From: Ferruginibacter sp.
Lineage (GTDB): Bacteria > Bacteroidota > Bacteroidia > Chitinophagales > Chitinophagaceae
Reading direction: 5' to 3'
Assembly (NCBI GenBank): GCA_019638635.1
Contig: JAHBTM010000020.1
Coordinates: 1 to 34,753 of the forward strand
Length of the DNA: 34,753 nt
Shown here piece by piece: positions 17,982 to 26,567 of the stretch. The number at the start of each line of letters is the position of its first letter. Within the stretch, counting starts at the first letter, position 1. A model generated the notes under the pieces. The model was not told where the DNA came from. It searched no databases and saw only the letters and a list, made by a program, of their open reading frames with translations. Both the position numbers and the translations under genes were made by a program.

Positions 17982-19412
17982 ATGAGTACGCCCTCAAAAG
18001 AATTTTTACCCACCCTCGGATTGTTTGATGCTACGATGATTGTAGCGGGTTCTATGATAGGTTCGGGCATTTTTATTGTAAGTGCAGATATCACAAGAAA
18101 TGTAGGCAGTGCGGGCTGGTTGATTGGCGTTTGGCTGATTACAGGGTTTATGACGCTGATAGCAGCCTTAAGTTATGGTGAATTGAGTGCTATGTTTCCC
18201 AAAGCGGGCGGACAGTACGTGTATCTGAAAGAGGCATATAATCCGCTGGCAGGGTTTCTGTATGGGTGGAGCTTGTTTGCGGTTATACAAACGGCAACGA
18301 TTGCAGCTGTGGGCGTTGCATTTTCGAAATTTGCCGGATACTTTTTCAAGGTGCTTGAAGTGACAGATGAAAATGTACTCATACAGTTGGGGTCGCTGAA
18401 AATATATCCTGCACAGTTGCTTTCCATTTTCATTATCATATTACTAACGTATATCAATACACGAGGTGTGAAGGAGGGGAAATGGCTTCAGGTTATTTTT
18501 ACTGTAGTTAAAATTGCATCGTTGCTAGGGTTGATTGTATTTGGTTTTATTGTTGCAGCAGATGCGGCGATCTGGAGTGCCAACTGGGATAATGCATGGC
18601 AAATGGTTAATCGGGATGCTACAGGAACCATCGTAGGTGGAGTAGCAGGAAGTGCCGTGATGGGCGCGATTGCTGCAGCCATGGTAGGTTCAATCTTCAG
18701 CAGTGATGCATGGAATAATGTAACGTTTATTGCAGGTGAAGTAAAGAACCCTAAACGAAATATTGGACTGAGTTTATTTTTCGGAACCCTGATAGTAACC
18801 ATCATTTATGTAGCTGCCAATTTGATGTATATCAGTGTATTGCCCTTGGAAAGCATTGCGTCTGCCCCTCAGGATCGTGTGGCCGTTTCCGCAGGTAAAG
18901 TGATTTTTGGAGATATAGGGTCGTACGTAATTGCAGCCATGATTATGGTGTCTACGTTCGGTTGTAACAACGGGTTGATTTTAGCAGGAGCAAGGGTGTA
19001 TTACACGATGGCTAAGGATGGATTATTCTTCAAACAAACAGCACAGTTGAATCGATTCAGTGTACCTGCGGTAGGATTATGGATACAATGTGTGGTGGCT
19101 TCCTTGCTTTGCCTCAGTGGCCGTTATGGCGATTTGCTGGACATGATTTCCTTTGTGGTGGTGTTATTCTATGCCATTACCATCGCGGGCATTTTTATTC
19201 TTCGTAAAAAAAGACCGGATGCGGAAAGGCCTTACCGCGCGCTCGGATATCCCCTGCTCCCTGCATTGTACATAATTATGGCACTCACATTTTGTGTATT
19301 GTTGATTTGGTTTAAGCCTGATTATGCCATGTGGGGATTGATTATAACACTTTGTGGTATCCCGATGTATTATCTTGCAGTTCTAAATAAAACTTTACCA
19401 ACTGAAAAGTAA
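17982..19412 (+). CDS. APC-family amino acid permease
   Basis: A 476-aa inner-membrane transporter with about 12 hydrophobic segments. The first helix has the broken-helix substrate and ion motif MIVAGSMIGSGIFIVSADI, typical of the LAT/APC group, and FPKAGGQYVYLKEAYNPL is the family signature before helix 3. The cytoplasmic KNPKRNIGLSLFFGTLIV lies between later helices. Relatives exchange or import neutral or small amino acids such as serine and threonine; the substrate cannot be fixed from sequence. The next gene begins 5 bp downstream, so the pair is probably co-transcribed. Confidence 0.9.
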   Translation: MSTPSKEFLPTLGLFDATMIVAGSMIGSGIFIVSADITRNVGSAGWLIGVWLITGFMTLIAALSYGELSAMFPKAGGQYVYLKEAYNPLAGFLYGWSLFAVIQTATIAAVGVAFSKFAGYFFKVLEVTDENVLIQLGSLKIYPAQLLSIFIIILLTYINTRGVKEGKWLQVIFTVVKIASLLGLIVFGFIVAADAAIWSANWDNAWQMVNRDATGTIVGGVAGSAVMGAIAAAMVGSIFSSDAWNNVTFIAGEVKNPKRNIGLSLFFGTLIVTIIYVAANLMYISVLPLESIASAPQDRVAVSAGKVIFGDIGSYVIAAMIMVSTFGCNNGLILAGARVYYTMAKDGLFFKQTAQLNRFSVPAVGLWIQCVVASLLCLSGRYGDLLDMISFVVVLFYAITIAGIFILRKKRPDAERPYRALGYPLLPALYIIMALTFCVLLIWFKPDYAMWGLIITLCGIPMYYLAVLNKTLPTEK

Positions 19413-19417
19413 TCATC

Positions 19418-20023
19418 ATGATAAGCAGTATATGTAATAATGTTTTTGAAGAATGCATCCGGGATTATCATATAAATGATCATGTAGATACACCTCAAAA
19501 TAACCCTTATACCAAAGACCGTTTCGAACACCTGTTGTACATGAAGAGCTGGATTGACACGGTACAATGGCATTTGGAAGATATTATCCGTAATCCGGAA
19601 ATTGATCCCGTGAATGCCCTCGCAATTAAACGTAGAATTGATGAATCGAACCAGCATCGAACAGATGTAGTGGAATACATTGATTCCTACTTTTTATCGA
19701 AATACAGTGATGTAAAACCTCTGCCTGAGGCTACTATCAATACGGAGAGCATTGCCTGGGCCATCGACCGTTTGTCGATTCTTGCGTTGAAAATATTTCA
19801 TATGCAACAGGAAGCTACCCGTACTTCCGCCACCGAATCGCACCGAAAAACGTGCAGTGAAAAGTTAGCGATTTTGTTGGCGCAGCGGGAGGATTTATCA
19901 ACTGCCATAGATACCCTGCTCAACGATATTGAACAAGGAAAGAAGTATATGAAAGTGTACAGGCAAATGAAGATGTATAATGATGAATCACTGAATCCGG
20001 TACTGTACAATAAGTCATCATGA
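19418..20023 (+). CDS. DUF4254-like protein, 201 aa
   Basis: A soluble, largely helical protein that resembles the DUF4254 family of Bacteroidota, judged from the segments WHLEDIIRNPEIDP and LAIKRRIDESNQHRTDVVEYID. These conserved acidic, basic and histidine residues could form a polar site. The function is unknown. No signal peptide or membrane segment is seen. It starts 5 bp after the permease stop, implying coupling. As I recall, DUF4254 genes are often near glycosyltransferase genes, so the permease neighbour here is of interest. The family call is from memory of the motif and not from a search. Confidence 0.7.
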   Translation: MISSICNNVFEECIRDYHINDHVDTPQNNPYTKDRFEHLLYMKSWIDTVQWHLEDIIRNPEIDPVNALAIKRRIDESNQHRTDVVEYIDSYFLSKYSDVKPLPEATINTESIAWAIDRLSILALKIFHMQQEATRTSATESHRKTCSEKLAILLAQREDLSTAIDTLLNDIEQGKKYMKVYRQMKMYNDESLNPVLYNKSS

Positions 20024-20314
20024 TTCATTGTTTGAAATACGATGTTGGATGACTTTGATTTTAGCTGAATGCCTTTCTGATTTTCCTGCCCGGGATGATT
20101 TTGATTAATCCTACATTTCTTCCGGAATGTATACGGATAAAATACAATCTATATAATAATAAAAATGCTCAACAACATTTTAAAACCCCGTAAGGAAGTT
20201 AGAAAAAACTCTATGGTTTCATCAACCTGAAAACCTTCTGTATGTTATCTGCTAAAATTCAAAAAAGGAAAAAGGGCAGATGCTATTTTTAAAGTAATTT
20301 CACCCCATAATTGA
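20024..20314 (+). other. 291-bp intergenic region before the asparaginase-like gene
   Basis: AT-rich, with no ORF above about 20 codons. TTCCGGAA at 20120-20127 is an 8-bp palindrome. TAATTTCA at 20295-20302 is a weak relative of the -7 element, followed by CCCC as in other promoters here, and sits 13 bases before the next start. No strong terminator is seen after the DUF4254-like gene. Confidence 0.4.
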
Positions 20315-21271
20315 ATGGATATGCAACCTTATGCTTTAGTTATTCACGGCGGTGCCGGAACCATATTAAAATCGGATATGACGCCCGAATTGGAACAGTT
20401 GTATATGGAGGGATTACAAAGTGCCCTGGATGCCGGTTATGCTGTTTTAGAACAAGGCGGAACTGCAGTGAATGCGGTGAAGGCCGCCATAGTTGTATTG
20501 GAAGATAATTTGCTGTTTAATGCCGGCCGTGGTTCTGTATTCACCAAAAAGGGTGTGCAGGAAATGGATGCAGCCCTAATGGATGGTGCTACGTTAAATG
20601 CCGGAGCCATAGCAGCGGTCCGTAACGTACGCAATCCGATTGAATTGGCCGCTGAAGTGATGCACAACAGCAACCATGTTTTCCTGAGTGGCAAAGGCGC
20701 GAACGATTTTGCCATTAAACAAGGTATCAAGCTGGAACCGGATGATTATTTCTTTTCGCAGTTCAGATACGATCAGTGGAAAGAAATCAGAGACAGTGAT
20801 AATTACTCTTTGGATCATACCCATCAAAACATTCAGGAATTGATGAAGGATAAAAAATTCGGCACCGTAGGTGCCTGTGCCTGTGACCAGCAAGGGAATA
20901 TTGCAGCGGGTACCAGTACGGGAGGAATGACCAATAAAAAATTTGGCAGAATCGGCGACAGCCCGGTAATAGGTTCCGGTACATATGCAAATAATCAAAC
21001 GTGTGCCATCAGTTGTACCGGACATGGAGAACCGTTTATCCGTGCAGTAGCAGCGCATGATGTAAGTTGTTTGATGGAATATAAAAACCTGTCACTGCAG
21101 CAAGCCATGGATGAAGTGGTAAACCACAAACTGGTTGCTCTGGAGGGCGAGGGAGGTATGATTGGAATTGACGCTAAAGCCAATGTATCTATGGTGTTTA
21201 ACAGTGCCGGTATGTACCGTGCCATGCGCAACAGCAAAGGCGAACAAATCATTGGAATTTACAAGGATTAA
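20315..21271 (+). CDS. iaaA: Isoaspartyl peptidase / type III L-asparaginase (Ntn hydrolase)
   Basis: A 318-aa member of the plant-type asparaginase family. It is made as a precursor that cuts itself before a catalytic threonine. That residue is T184 in KFGTVGACACD, with the family's GNIAAGTSTGG downstream, and GDSPVIGSGTYA forms part of the substrate site. The N-terminal IHGGAGTI and NAGRGSVFT motifs are also typical. It removes isoaspartyl dipeptides formed by protein ageing and can hydrolyse asparagine. No signal peptide is seen, so a cytoplasmic place is expected. ispD starts 4 bp after it, so both are likely in one transcript. Confidence 0.93.
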   Translation: MDMQPYALVIHGGAGTILKSDMTPELEQLYMEGLQSALDAGYAVLEQGGTAVNAVKAAIVVLEDNLLFNAGRGSVFTKKGVQEMDAALMDGATLNAGAIAAVRNVRNPIELAAEVMHNSNHVFLSGKGANDFAIKQGIKLEPDDYFFSQFRYDQWKEIRDSDNYSLDHTHQNIQELMKDKKFGTVGACACDQQGNIAAGTSTGGMTNKKFGRIGDSPVIGSGTYANNQTCAISCTGHGEPFIRAVAAHDVSCLMEYKNLSLQQAMDEVVNHKLVALEGEGGMIGIDAKANVSMVFNSAGMYRAMRNSKGEQIIGIYKD

Positions 21272-21275
21272 GGTT

Positions 21276-21950
21276 ATGAAAAAGTATGCATTGATTGTTG
21301 CAGGTGGAACGGGGAAACGGATGAACAGTACTTTGCCTAAGCAATTTCATTTGCTGAACGATAAGCCTTTGTTGTACTTCACGCTCAGGTCTTTTTTAGA
21401 TGCTTACGACGATATGCAAATTATTTTGGTTTTGCCGGAAGAATTTGTAGCGGTAGGTCAGGAAATTATTGATGCATATTTTGATTACTCACGTATACAG
21501 ATTGCCATTGGTGGTAGACAACGTTTCCATTCTGTACAGAATGGCCTGGCACTGGTTGAAGATGAGAGTATTGTTATGGTACATGATGCCGTTCGCTGCC
21601 TGGTTACGCCACGGCTGATACAACGGTGTTATGAGGCCGTTTTGGAACATGGTAGCGCCATTCCGGTTATACAGTGCAAAGACAGTATTCGAATAGTTAA
21701 CGAAGAGGGCAATCAGGCGCTGGACAGGAACGCACTTAGACTGGTGCAAACACCTCAGGCCTTTTACAGTAAGATTATATTACCGGCATTTAAGATTGAT
21801 TATAAAGAATGGTTCACGGATGAAGCTTCTGTTACTGAAGCGTTCGGATTGAAACTCCACCTGGTGGAAGGAGAGGAGGAGAATATTAAAGTAACACATC
21901 CTATGGATATGCTATTGGCGCAGGCGATATTAAACAGCCGGTCTTCATAA
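21276..21950 (+). CDS. ispD: 2-C-methyl-D-erythritol 4-phosphate cytidylyltransferase
   Basis: A 224-aa nucleotidyltransferase of the MEP isoprenoid pathway that joins CTP and 2-C-methyl-D-erythritol 4-phosphate. The CTP-binding loop is IVAGGTGKRMNSTLPKQF near the N-terminus. Other signatures are GGRQRFHSVQNGL, MVHDAVRCLV, RLVQTPQAF, FTDEASVTEAFG and NIKVTHPMDM. HDAVR followed by Cys instead of the commoner Pro is a small variation. The open frame extends upstream into the previous gene, but ATG 21276 gives the expected MKKYALIVAGG start and follows the asparaginase stop by 4 bp. Confidence 0.94.
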   Translation: MKKYALIVAGGTGKRMNSTLPKQFHLLNDKPLLYFTLRSFLDAYDDMQIILVLPEEFVAVGQEIIDAYFDYSRIQIAIGGRQRFHSVQNGLALVEDESIVMVHDAVRCLVTPRLIQRCYEAVLEHGSAIPVIQCKDSIRIVNEEGNQALDRNALRLVQTPQAFYSKIILPAFKIDYKEWFTDEASVTEAFGLKLHLVEGEEENIKVTHPMDMLLAQAILNSRSS

Positions 21951-21958
21951 ATTTCATT

Positions 21959-22807
21959 ATGCCTATGAAACAATTCCTGTTGAGGTTGTTGCGAAGGATG
22001 GGTATATATCATCCGCTACAGTCTTTTTACAGGTCTTGTATTTTTTACACACAACGTTTTTATCTGCGGCTGCAATTTAAATCGTTTGCCGGCTCGGGAT
22101 ATACCTGCAATGTATGTGGCCATTCATATTTAAAGTTTAAGGAGGATGAACCTGCACATGAAAATGCCCATGCCATCAGGAAATGGAATGTGATTGCAGG
22201 TTATGGAAAAAATATTATTTGTCCGTATTGCATGAGTCATGCCCGTGAACGATTAGTTTTACAAGTGCTGAAAGAAAAAATGGATATAACCGATTGGCAT
22301 GTATTGCATCTCTCACCGGAAAAAAATCTATATACATTTCTCGCCCAACGTTCGCGCGTAACCGCAGCAGATATTCAACCGGGGTTTTACCATCATATTA
22401 CGAAAGGCGTTGAAAAACAGGATGCCACACAGCTAACTTATCCTGATAATACATTCGATCTGATGATTGCCAATCATGTGCTGGAACATATTCCGGAAGA
22501 TGAACAGGCAATGCGTGAATTTTTCCGCGTATTAAAACCCGGAGCGAGGGCTATATTGCAGGTGCCTTATTCTAATGAGTTGGAAGATATTCAGGAGCAG
22601 AAGGAAATCAATGATCCTGAAATGCAATCCCGATTATTTGGCCAAAAAGATCATGTGCGTGTGTACAGTTGTAATGGTTATATGAAGCGTCTGACAAACG
22701 CGGGTTTTGAGGTTCGGTTTGTACCCTATGAACATTTGAGTCAGTGGTATGTTTACGCCATTCAGGCGCAGGAAGGTTTTTTTGAAATTCAAAAACCGGT
22801 TATTTAA
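21959..22807 (+). CDS. SAM-dependent methyltransferase with N-terminal zinc ribbon
   Basis: A 282-aa class I methyltransferase. The N-terminus has a basic amphipathic stretch, then two Cys pairs, C50/C53 (CNVCG) and C88/C91 (CPYC), that look like a zinc-binding module. The SAM fold follows: VLHLSPEKNL in place of motif I, AADIQPG around motif II, and the typical IANHVLEHIPEDEQAMREF and RVLKPGA motifs. The substrate is unknown. Similar proteins occur in glycan and envelope clusters. It starts 8 bp after ispD (ATG 21965 is an alternative), and its stop overlaps the 3' end of the opposing gene by 8 bp. Confidence 0.85.
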   Translation: MPMKQFLLRLLRRMGIYHPLQSFYRSCIFYTQRFYLRLQFKSFAGSGYTCNVCGHSYLKFKEDEPAHENAHAIRKWNVIAGYGKNIICPYCMSHARERLVLQVLKEKMDITDWHVLHLSPEKNLYTFLAQRSRVTAADIQPGFYHHITKGVEKQDATQLTYPDNTFDLMIANHVLEHIPEDEQAMREFFRVLKPGARAILQVPYSNELEDIQEQKEINDPEMQSRLFGQKDHVRVYSCNGYMKRLTNAGFEVRFVPYEHLSQWYVYAIQAQEGFFEIQKPVI

Positions 22808-23711
22808 ACCAGCGCAATGGAATCGGTAAATGATTGAAACGGATGAATGGGTATGGTTGATGCTGGTCGCTCATCTTCTCATAAAAAAATCCAATGCCCG
22901 GTTCATCGGATCCTTCCAAATCCAGGATGTAACCTTGTCCGGAAAACTCTTCCACACATTTGCCATACAGGAAATAGTTCGCCAGTAATTTTTTACCCTC
23001 GGGCAGTACGCATGAAATCAGGTTGTACAGCCTGTTATTCCATTGTACCAATAACAATGCGGCCACAATGGATCCCTGATGTTTACACATGCGAATGAGC
23101 GGTGGCTTTCCCACAGATTGTAGATGTGAACACACTTGATGAAAGTGTTGGAAATCATCCGGCGTAAAATCCGTCAGGCGTTTATGATACAGGGTTTTGT
23201 ATAATGCAATCACTGATGCAAAGTCGTATCCGGTTTCGTACGTCAGATTGTTTTTTTCAGCCCTTCGGTATCGCTTTTGCATGTAGGTGGATGACAATTC
23301 GAATCCTTGTTCAGGCTGATGAAGGTTTTTTATATAATTGCTTCTGAACTGTACGTGGTATCTTTCATTTTGCGAAACAGGATTGGCATAGTTCAATGTG
23401 CATTCTGCAAAGCGATAATGATGCATCAGGGTTTGCATAAAGGCATCTGTAAGAAATGGTATGTCTGCTGTATGTCCAAATATTCCTAACTGTTGAATAA
23501 ACGCAGGTTGGTACACATACTGTATGCCCATTTTTTTTCTGTAGGGTACCGGCATCACTGCGTCGTAATCATTTAATACCAATGCGTTCCATTTTCCGGC
23601 CATGGCATTCAGGTAAAAGGAACAGGCATACACCAGACTATGGGGCGAAGTTTCTATGCAGGCATCCCACCGTTGTTGGTCAATGGCTTCATATAGTACA
23701 TGTCGAATCAT
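22800..23711 (-). CDS. FemAB/GNAT-like acyltransferase family protein
   Basis: A 303-aa protein that resembles GNAT/FemAB-type acyltransferases of Bacteroidota. The N-terminal half carries MPVPYRKKMGIQYVYQP and QQLGIFG, and the C-terminal half has GSIVAALLLVQWNNRLYNL and LANYFLYGKCVEEF followed by LDLEGSDEPGIGFFYEK, which fit the second acyltransferase fold. FemAB relatives add amino acids to lipid II or other acceptors; the acceptor here is unknown. ATG 23711 overlaps the upstream stop as ATGA, which supports this start over the ATG at 23747 and indicates translational coupling with the M1 peptidase gene. The 3' end overlaps the convergent methyltransferase by 8 bp. Confidence 0.75.
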   Translation of the reverse strand: MIRHVLYEAIDQQRWDACIETSPHSLVYACSFYLNAMAGKWNALVLNDYDAVMPVPYRKKMGIQYVYQPAFIQQLGIFGHTADIPFLTDAFMQTLMHHYRFAECTLNYANPVSQNERYHVQFRSNYIKNLHQPEQGFELSSTYMQKRYRRAEKNNLTYETGYDFASVIALYKTLYHKRLTDFTPDDFQHFHQVCSHLQSVGKPPLIRMCKHQGSIVAALLLVQWNNRLYNLISCVLPEGKKLLANYFLYGKCVEEFSGQGYILDLEGSDEPGIGFFYEKMSDQHQPYPFIRFNHLPIPLRWFK

Positions 23712-26437
23712 AACGGGTATTGAGGAATCCATTTTCGGGGATGCCATTCGTTGAAGCTAATGCTAAAGGATATGGTTCTGAGAAATCTTTTTTCAGGAAT
23801 CGTACTTTTAATATAGTCTCTGTACACTTTGCTGTATAGAATGGGGATGTAAATATTCACAGCACGTGCCAGGGTGAGTTGTACACCGGCATTGTATAAA
23901 ATACGGTCGTTGCCTGATTGTTCCTCCCAGGCTTCTGCGTACGTTCCAAAATCGGCAAATAGTTTTATGGGCAGTTCTATAGGTAATACAGAGAGCGGAT
24001 TGATGGACCGGGGGATAGAGGATGTAAGGTTAATAGCTGCCAGCCATTGGTCTGTTTTGCCCACTTTTTCGCTCAGTAAGTTTGTTCTTACTTTAAATCC
24101 ACCATCACGCATCATAATTTGCTGTGCGCCTAAACCATCAAAGGCATTTCGTTCAAAAAAATAATTATTATACGTGTAATCTTCATTCCCATTCGGGCCC
24201 GTCATGTTTAAATGATAGCGTTGGGTATTGAACTGAGCTTGTACTGTTTTGTCGCCGGTATAAAAGAATTTCCCTGCAAACAAACGCACGTTTAATCCTC
24301 CCTGCTTTTCATAATTTAAAAAATAATTACCGGTAAATGCAGTTCTAACGAAACCTTTGCCTTGTTCAGCAACCACCTTTCCAGCGTAGGGGTATAACAC
24401 CCGGTTGTTTTCAATATGTATGGTAAGTTGATGGAGATACCTTTTGTTCTTCGGATACGTAATATTGAACTGACTCGTAGCCGGGTCACGGGTAAACAAT
24501 ATATCGGTTTCGGTTATACGAAAATGTTTGAACTCGATGTATCTGTGCAGTGTACTCCCGGGTTTGGTTGGCGCAAATGTGTAGCGAAGTGCAGGTGCCA
24601 GCTTTTCAAATGCCATAAAATTTTTCTTGCCAGTTGAATCGGTGTATTGGTCCATGTTGAAACGTGCACCATTCACATATGCTTCTATTGCACTTCCATT
24701 TTTAAAATAATGAGTATAGCCCACACGGCCTATTCCATTGATTTCCTTTGAACCCGTGGCGTACAACGGTACTAAAACAAATTTCAACGCAGGTAACGGT
24801 AGCGTATAGTTGTGTAGGATGGCTCCCACCATATGCCTGTCGTATTGGTTATAGCCATATGCGGGTGCAAGAAATAAATAACTGTGCTTGTCGGTATCCT
24901 TCAGGCTGAGGAAAGACATGGCCTTAAAGCTTTTATTGTTCTGACGTATCAGGTGTCCTTTCTGATGCAGTAGAGCAAAGTTTGTATCAGCGGCATGTCC
25001 AACTTCTTCTTGAACCACTTTTTGAAAATCTTCAGGGTAGGGATGTTTGAATTGGTAGGTATCAAAATAACGCTGCATGACACGGTCGAATGTTTCTGTG
25101 CTCAGGGATTCTTCCAGTAATTTCATCCAGTCTGCGGCTTTCCCATAACTGATTGCCTGATAGTTGTACATGGAAAATTTTTCTGAGGGGGTTTCAATGG
25201 GTTGATCTCTTTTTGTCTGGATTAAAGTATGGAGCAATAGTTTATCGGGATCCGCGGGGGATCGTTTCGTGAAAAAGTTGCCTTTACCGGGCTTCGGTTT
25301 CATGCGTAAGGCTCGATAGCGCCTGTCGTAGTAACTCGTCATTCCTTCGTCCATCCATGGATGTTGGCGCTCGTTGCTGGCCAATATCGCCTGAAACCAA
25401 TTGTGCCCCAGTTCATGATTCACCAGGTCATCCATATCGTTGGGATTGTCTTCAGTGGAAATGAGTGTGATGGTCGGATATTCCATTCCACCTTTACCTT
25501 TGAGTGGATGTTCAACGATGCTTACTACCGGGTAAGGATATTCGCCAACCCATTCTGATTTGGTACGGAGTGATTTCTTTACATACTCCGGAACCGGTTT
25601 CCATTGTTTCTCCGATGCAGGATAGTGGTATACATTGATTTCAACTGTACGGGTTTTCAGTTGTATGGTATCTTTCGTATGCACATATTGCTTATCGGCA
25701 AACCATGCAAAATCTGTAATATTATTTTGTTGAAATATTTGAGTTTTAAGGCTGTCTGTTATTCTTTCATTGGTTTTCTTTCCGGTGGCGGCCACTACAT
25801 ATTCAAGAGGTGTGGTGATACTTACCCGATAGCTACCAAAAGAATTGAAGTATTCTCCGTATTCCAGATAAGGCATTTCGTGCCAGCCCTTTCTGTCGTA
25901 CACGGCTGGTTTGGGATACCATTGCGTTATCTGATAGGATTGCTTTACATGGCCACTTCTTGAAAAGTGATAAGGGAGTTTCAGGTAGAAAGGCGTAGTG
26001 ATTTCAACGGAACGGCCGGGCAGGAGGGGTGCAGGTAATGGCAGTTTTACAATTTCCTGATGTTGAGGATGGTTTTCTGTGGTGGCATCTTTCCCTTCAA
26101 CCTTAAATTGAATGCGGTTGATATATCCGCGGTCTTCTTCTTTACTGAAGTAGAAGTCTGTGGAGCCCTGTTCTACGAGTTGTTGAGTGAGTGCTGAACG
26201 GTCGTTTTTATAGGCGTTCGGCCAAAGGTGTATCCAGATAAACGTGAGTGTATCTGGTGATTGGTTGTGATACCTCATTTGAATATCGCCGGTTAGAGAA
26301 TGTTCGCGGTCGTTCAATGATACCGTAATCTCAGTGTCTACTCTTTGTTGCCAGTATTTTTCCTGAGCATTTGCGGAGATAGCGTAACCTGCCAATAAAA
26401 TCAACAGAAATTTTCTCAAGCAGTATGATTTGTTCAA
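23708..26437 (-). CDS. Secreted M1-family metallopeptidase with beta-rich C-terminal domain
   Basis: A 909-aa protein. A signal peptide (RKFLLILLAGYAISANAQ) is followed by an aminopeptidase-like N-terminal beta domain and the gluzincin core: HELGH at 341-345 and E364 18 residues after it as third zinc ligand. The substrate loop is GGMEY at 316-320 in place of the usual GAMEN. The last 350 or so residues alternate aromatic and polar positions and end in RTISFSISFN before WHPRKWIPQYPL, which looks like an outer-membrane beta-barrel (inference). It would then be a periplasmic or surface peptidase anchored in the outer membrane. No ATG precedes the signal peptide; a TTG (26437 or 26419) must serve as start. 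Confidence 0.85.
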   Translation of the reverse strand: MNKSYCLRKFLLILLAGYAISANAQEKYWQQRVDTEITVSLNDREHSLTGDIQMRYHNQSPDTLTFIWIHLWPNAYKNDRSALTQQLVEQGSTDFYFSKEEDRGYINRIQFKVEGKDATTENHPQHQEIVKLPLPAPLLPGRSVEITTPFYLKLPYHFSRSGHVKQSYQITQWYPKPAVYDRKGWHEMPYLEYGEYFNSFGSYRVSITTPLEYVVAATGKKTNERITDSLKTQIFQQNNITDFAWFADKQYVHTKDTIQLKTRTVEINVYHYPASEKQWKPVPEYVKKSLRTKSEWVGEYPYPVVSIVEHPLKGKGGMEYPTITLISTEDNPNDMDDLVNHELGHNWFQAILASNERQHPWMDEGMTSYYDRRYRALRMKPKPGKGNFFTKRSPADPDKLLLHTLIQTKRDQPIETPSEKFSMYNYQAISYGKAADWMKLLEESLSTETFDRVMQRYFDTYQFKHPYPEDFQKVVQEEVGHAADTNFALLHQKGHLIRQNNKSFKAMSFLSLKDTDKHSYLFLAPAYGYNQYDRHMVGAILHNYTLPLPALKFVLVPLYATGSKEINGIGRVGYTHYFKNGSAIEAYVNGARFNMDQYTDSTGKKNFMAFEKLAPALRYTFAPTKPGSTLHRYIEFKHFRITETDILFTRDPATSQFNITYPKNKRYLHQLTIHIENNRVLYPYAGKVVAEQGKGFVRTAFTGNYFLNYEKQGGLNVRLFAGKFFYTGDKTVQAQFNTQRYHLNMTGPNGNEDYTYNNYFFERNAFDGLGAQQIMMRDGGFKVRTNLLSEKVGKTDQWLAAINLTSSIPRSINPLSVLPIELPIKLFADFGTYAEAWEEQSGNDRILYNAGVQLTLARAVNIYIPILYSKVYRDYIKSTIPEKRFLRTISFSISFNEWHPRKWIPQYPL

Positions 26438-26442
26438 AAATA
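26435..26442 (-). promoter_or_regulatory. Candidate -7 element at the M1 peptidase start
   Basis: Read on the minus strand, TATTTTTG matches TAnnTTTG. It overlaps the TTG at 26437, so if it is real then transcription begins near 26428 and the TTG at 26419 would be the start codon, giving a very short leader. No -33 TTG is evident. Confidence 0.3.
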
Positions 26443-26567
26443 ATTATTCTGAACGATTAATACATGCTACAGTTTTGAATTGTTACTGTTTGCAGAAGGA
26501 ATGAAGAATATACACCGAATCAGCAATGAGCCATAGTTTACCATTTTTTGGAAACGGTATTTCAATC

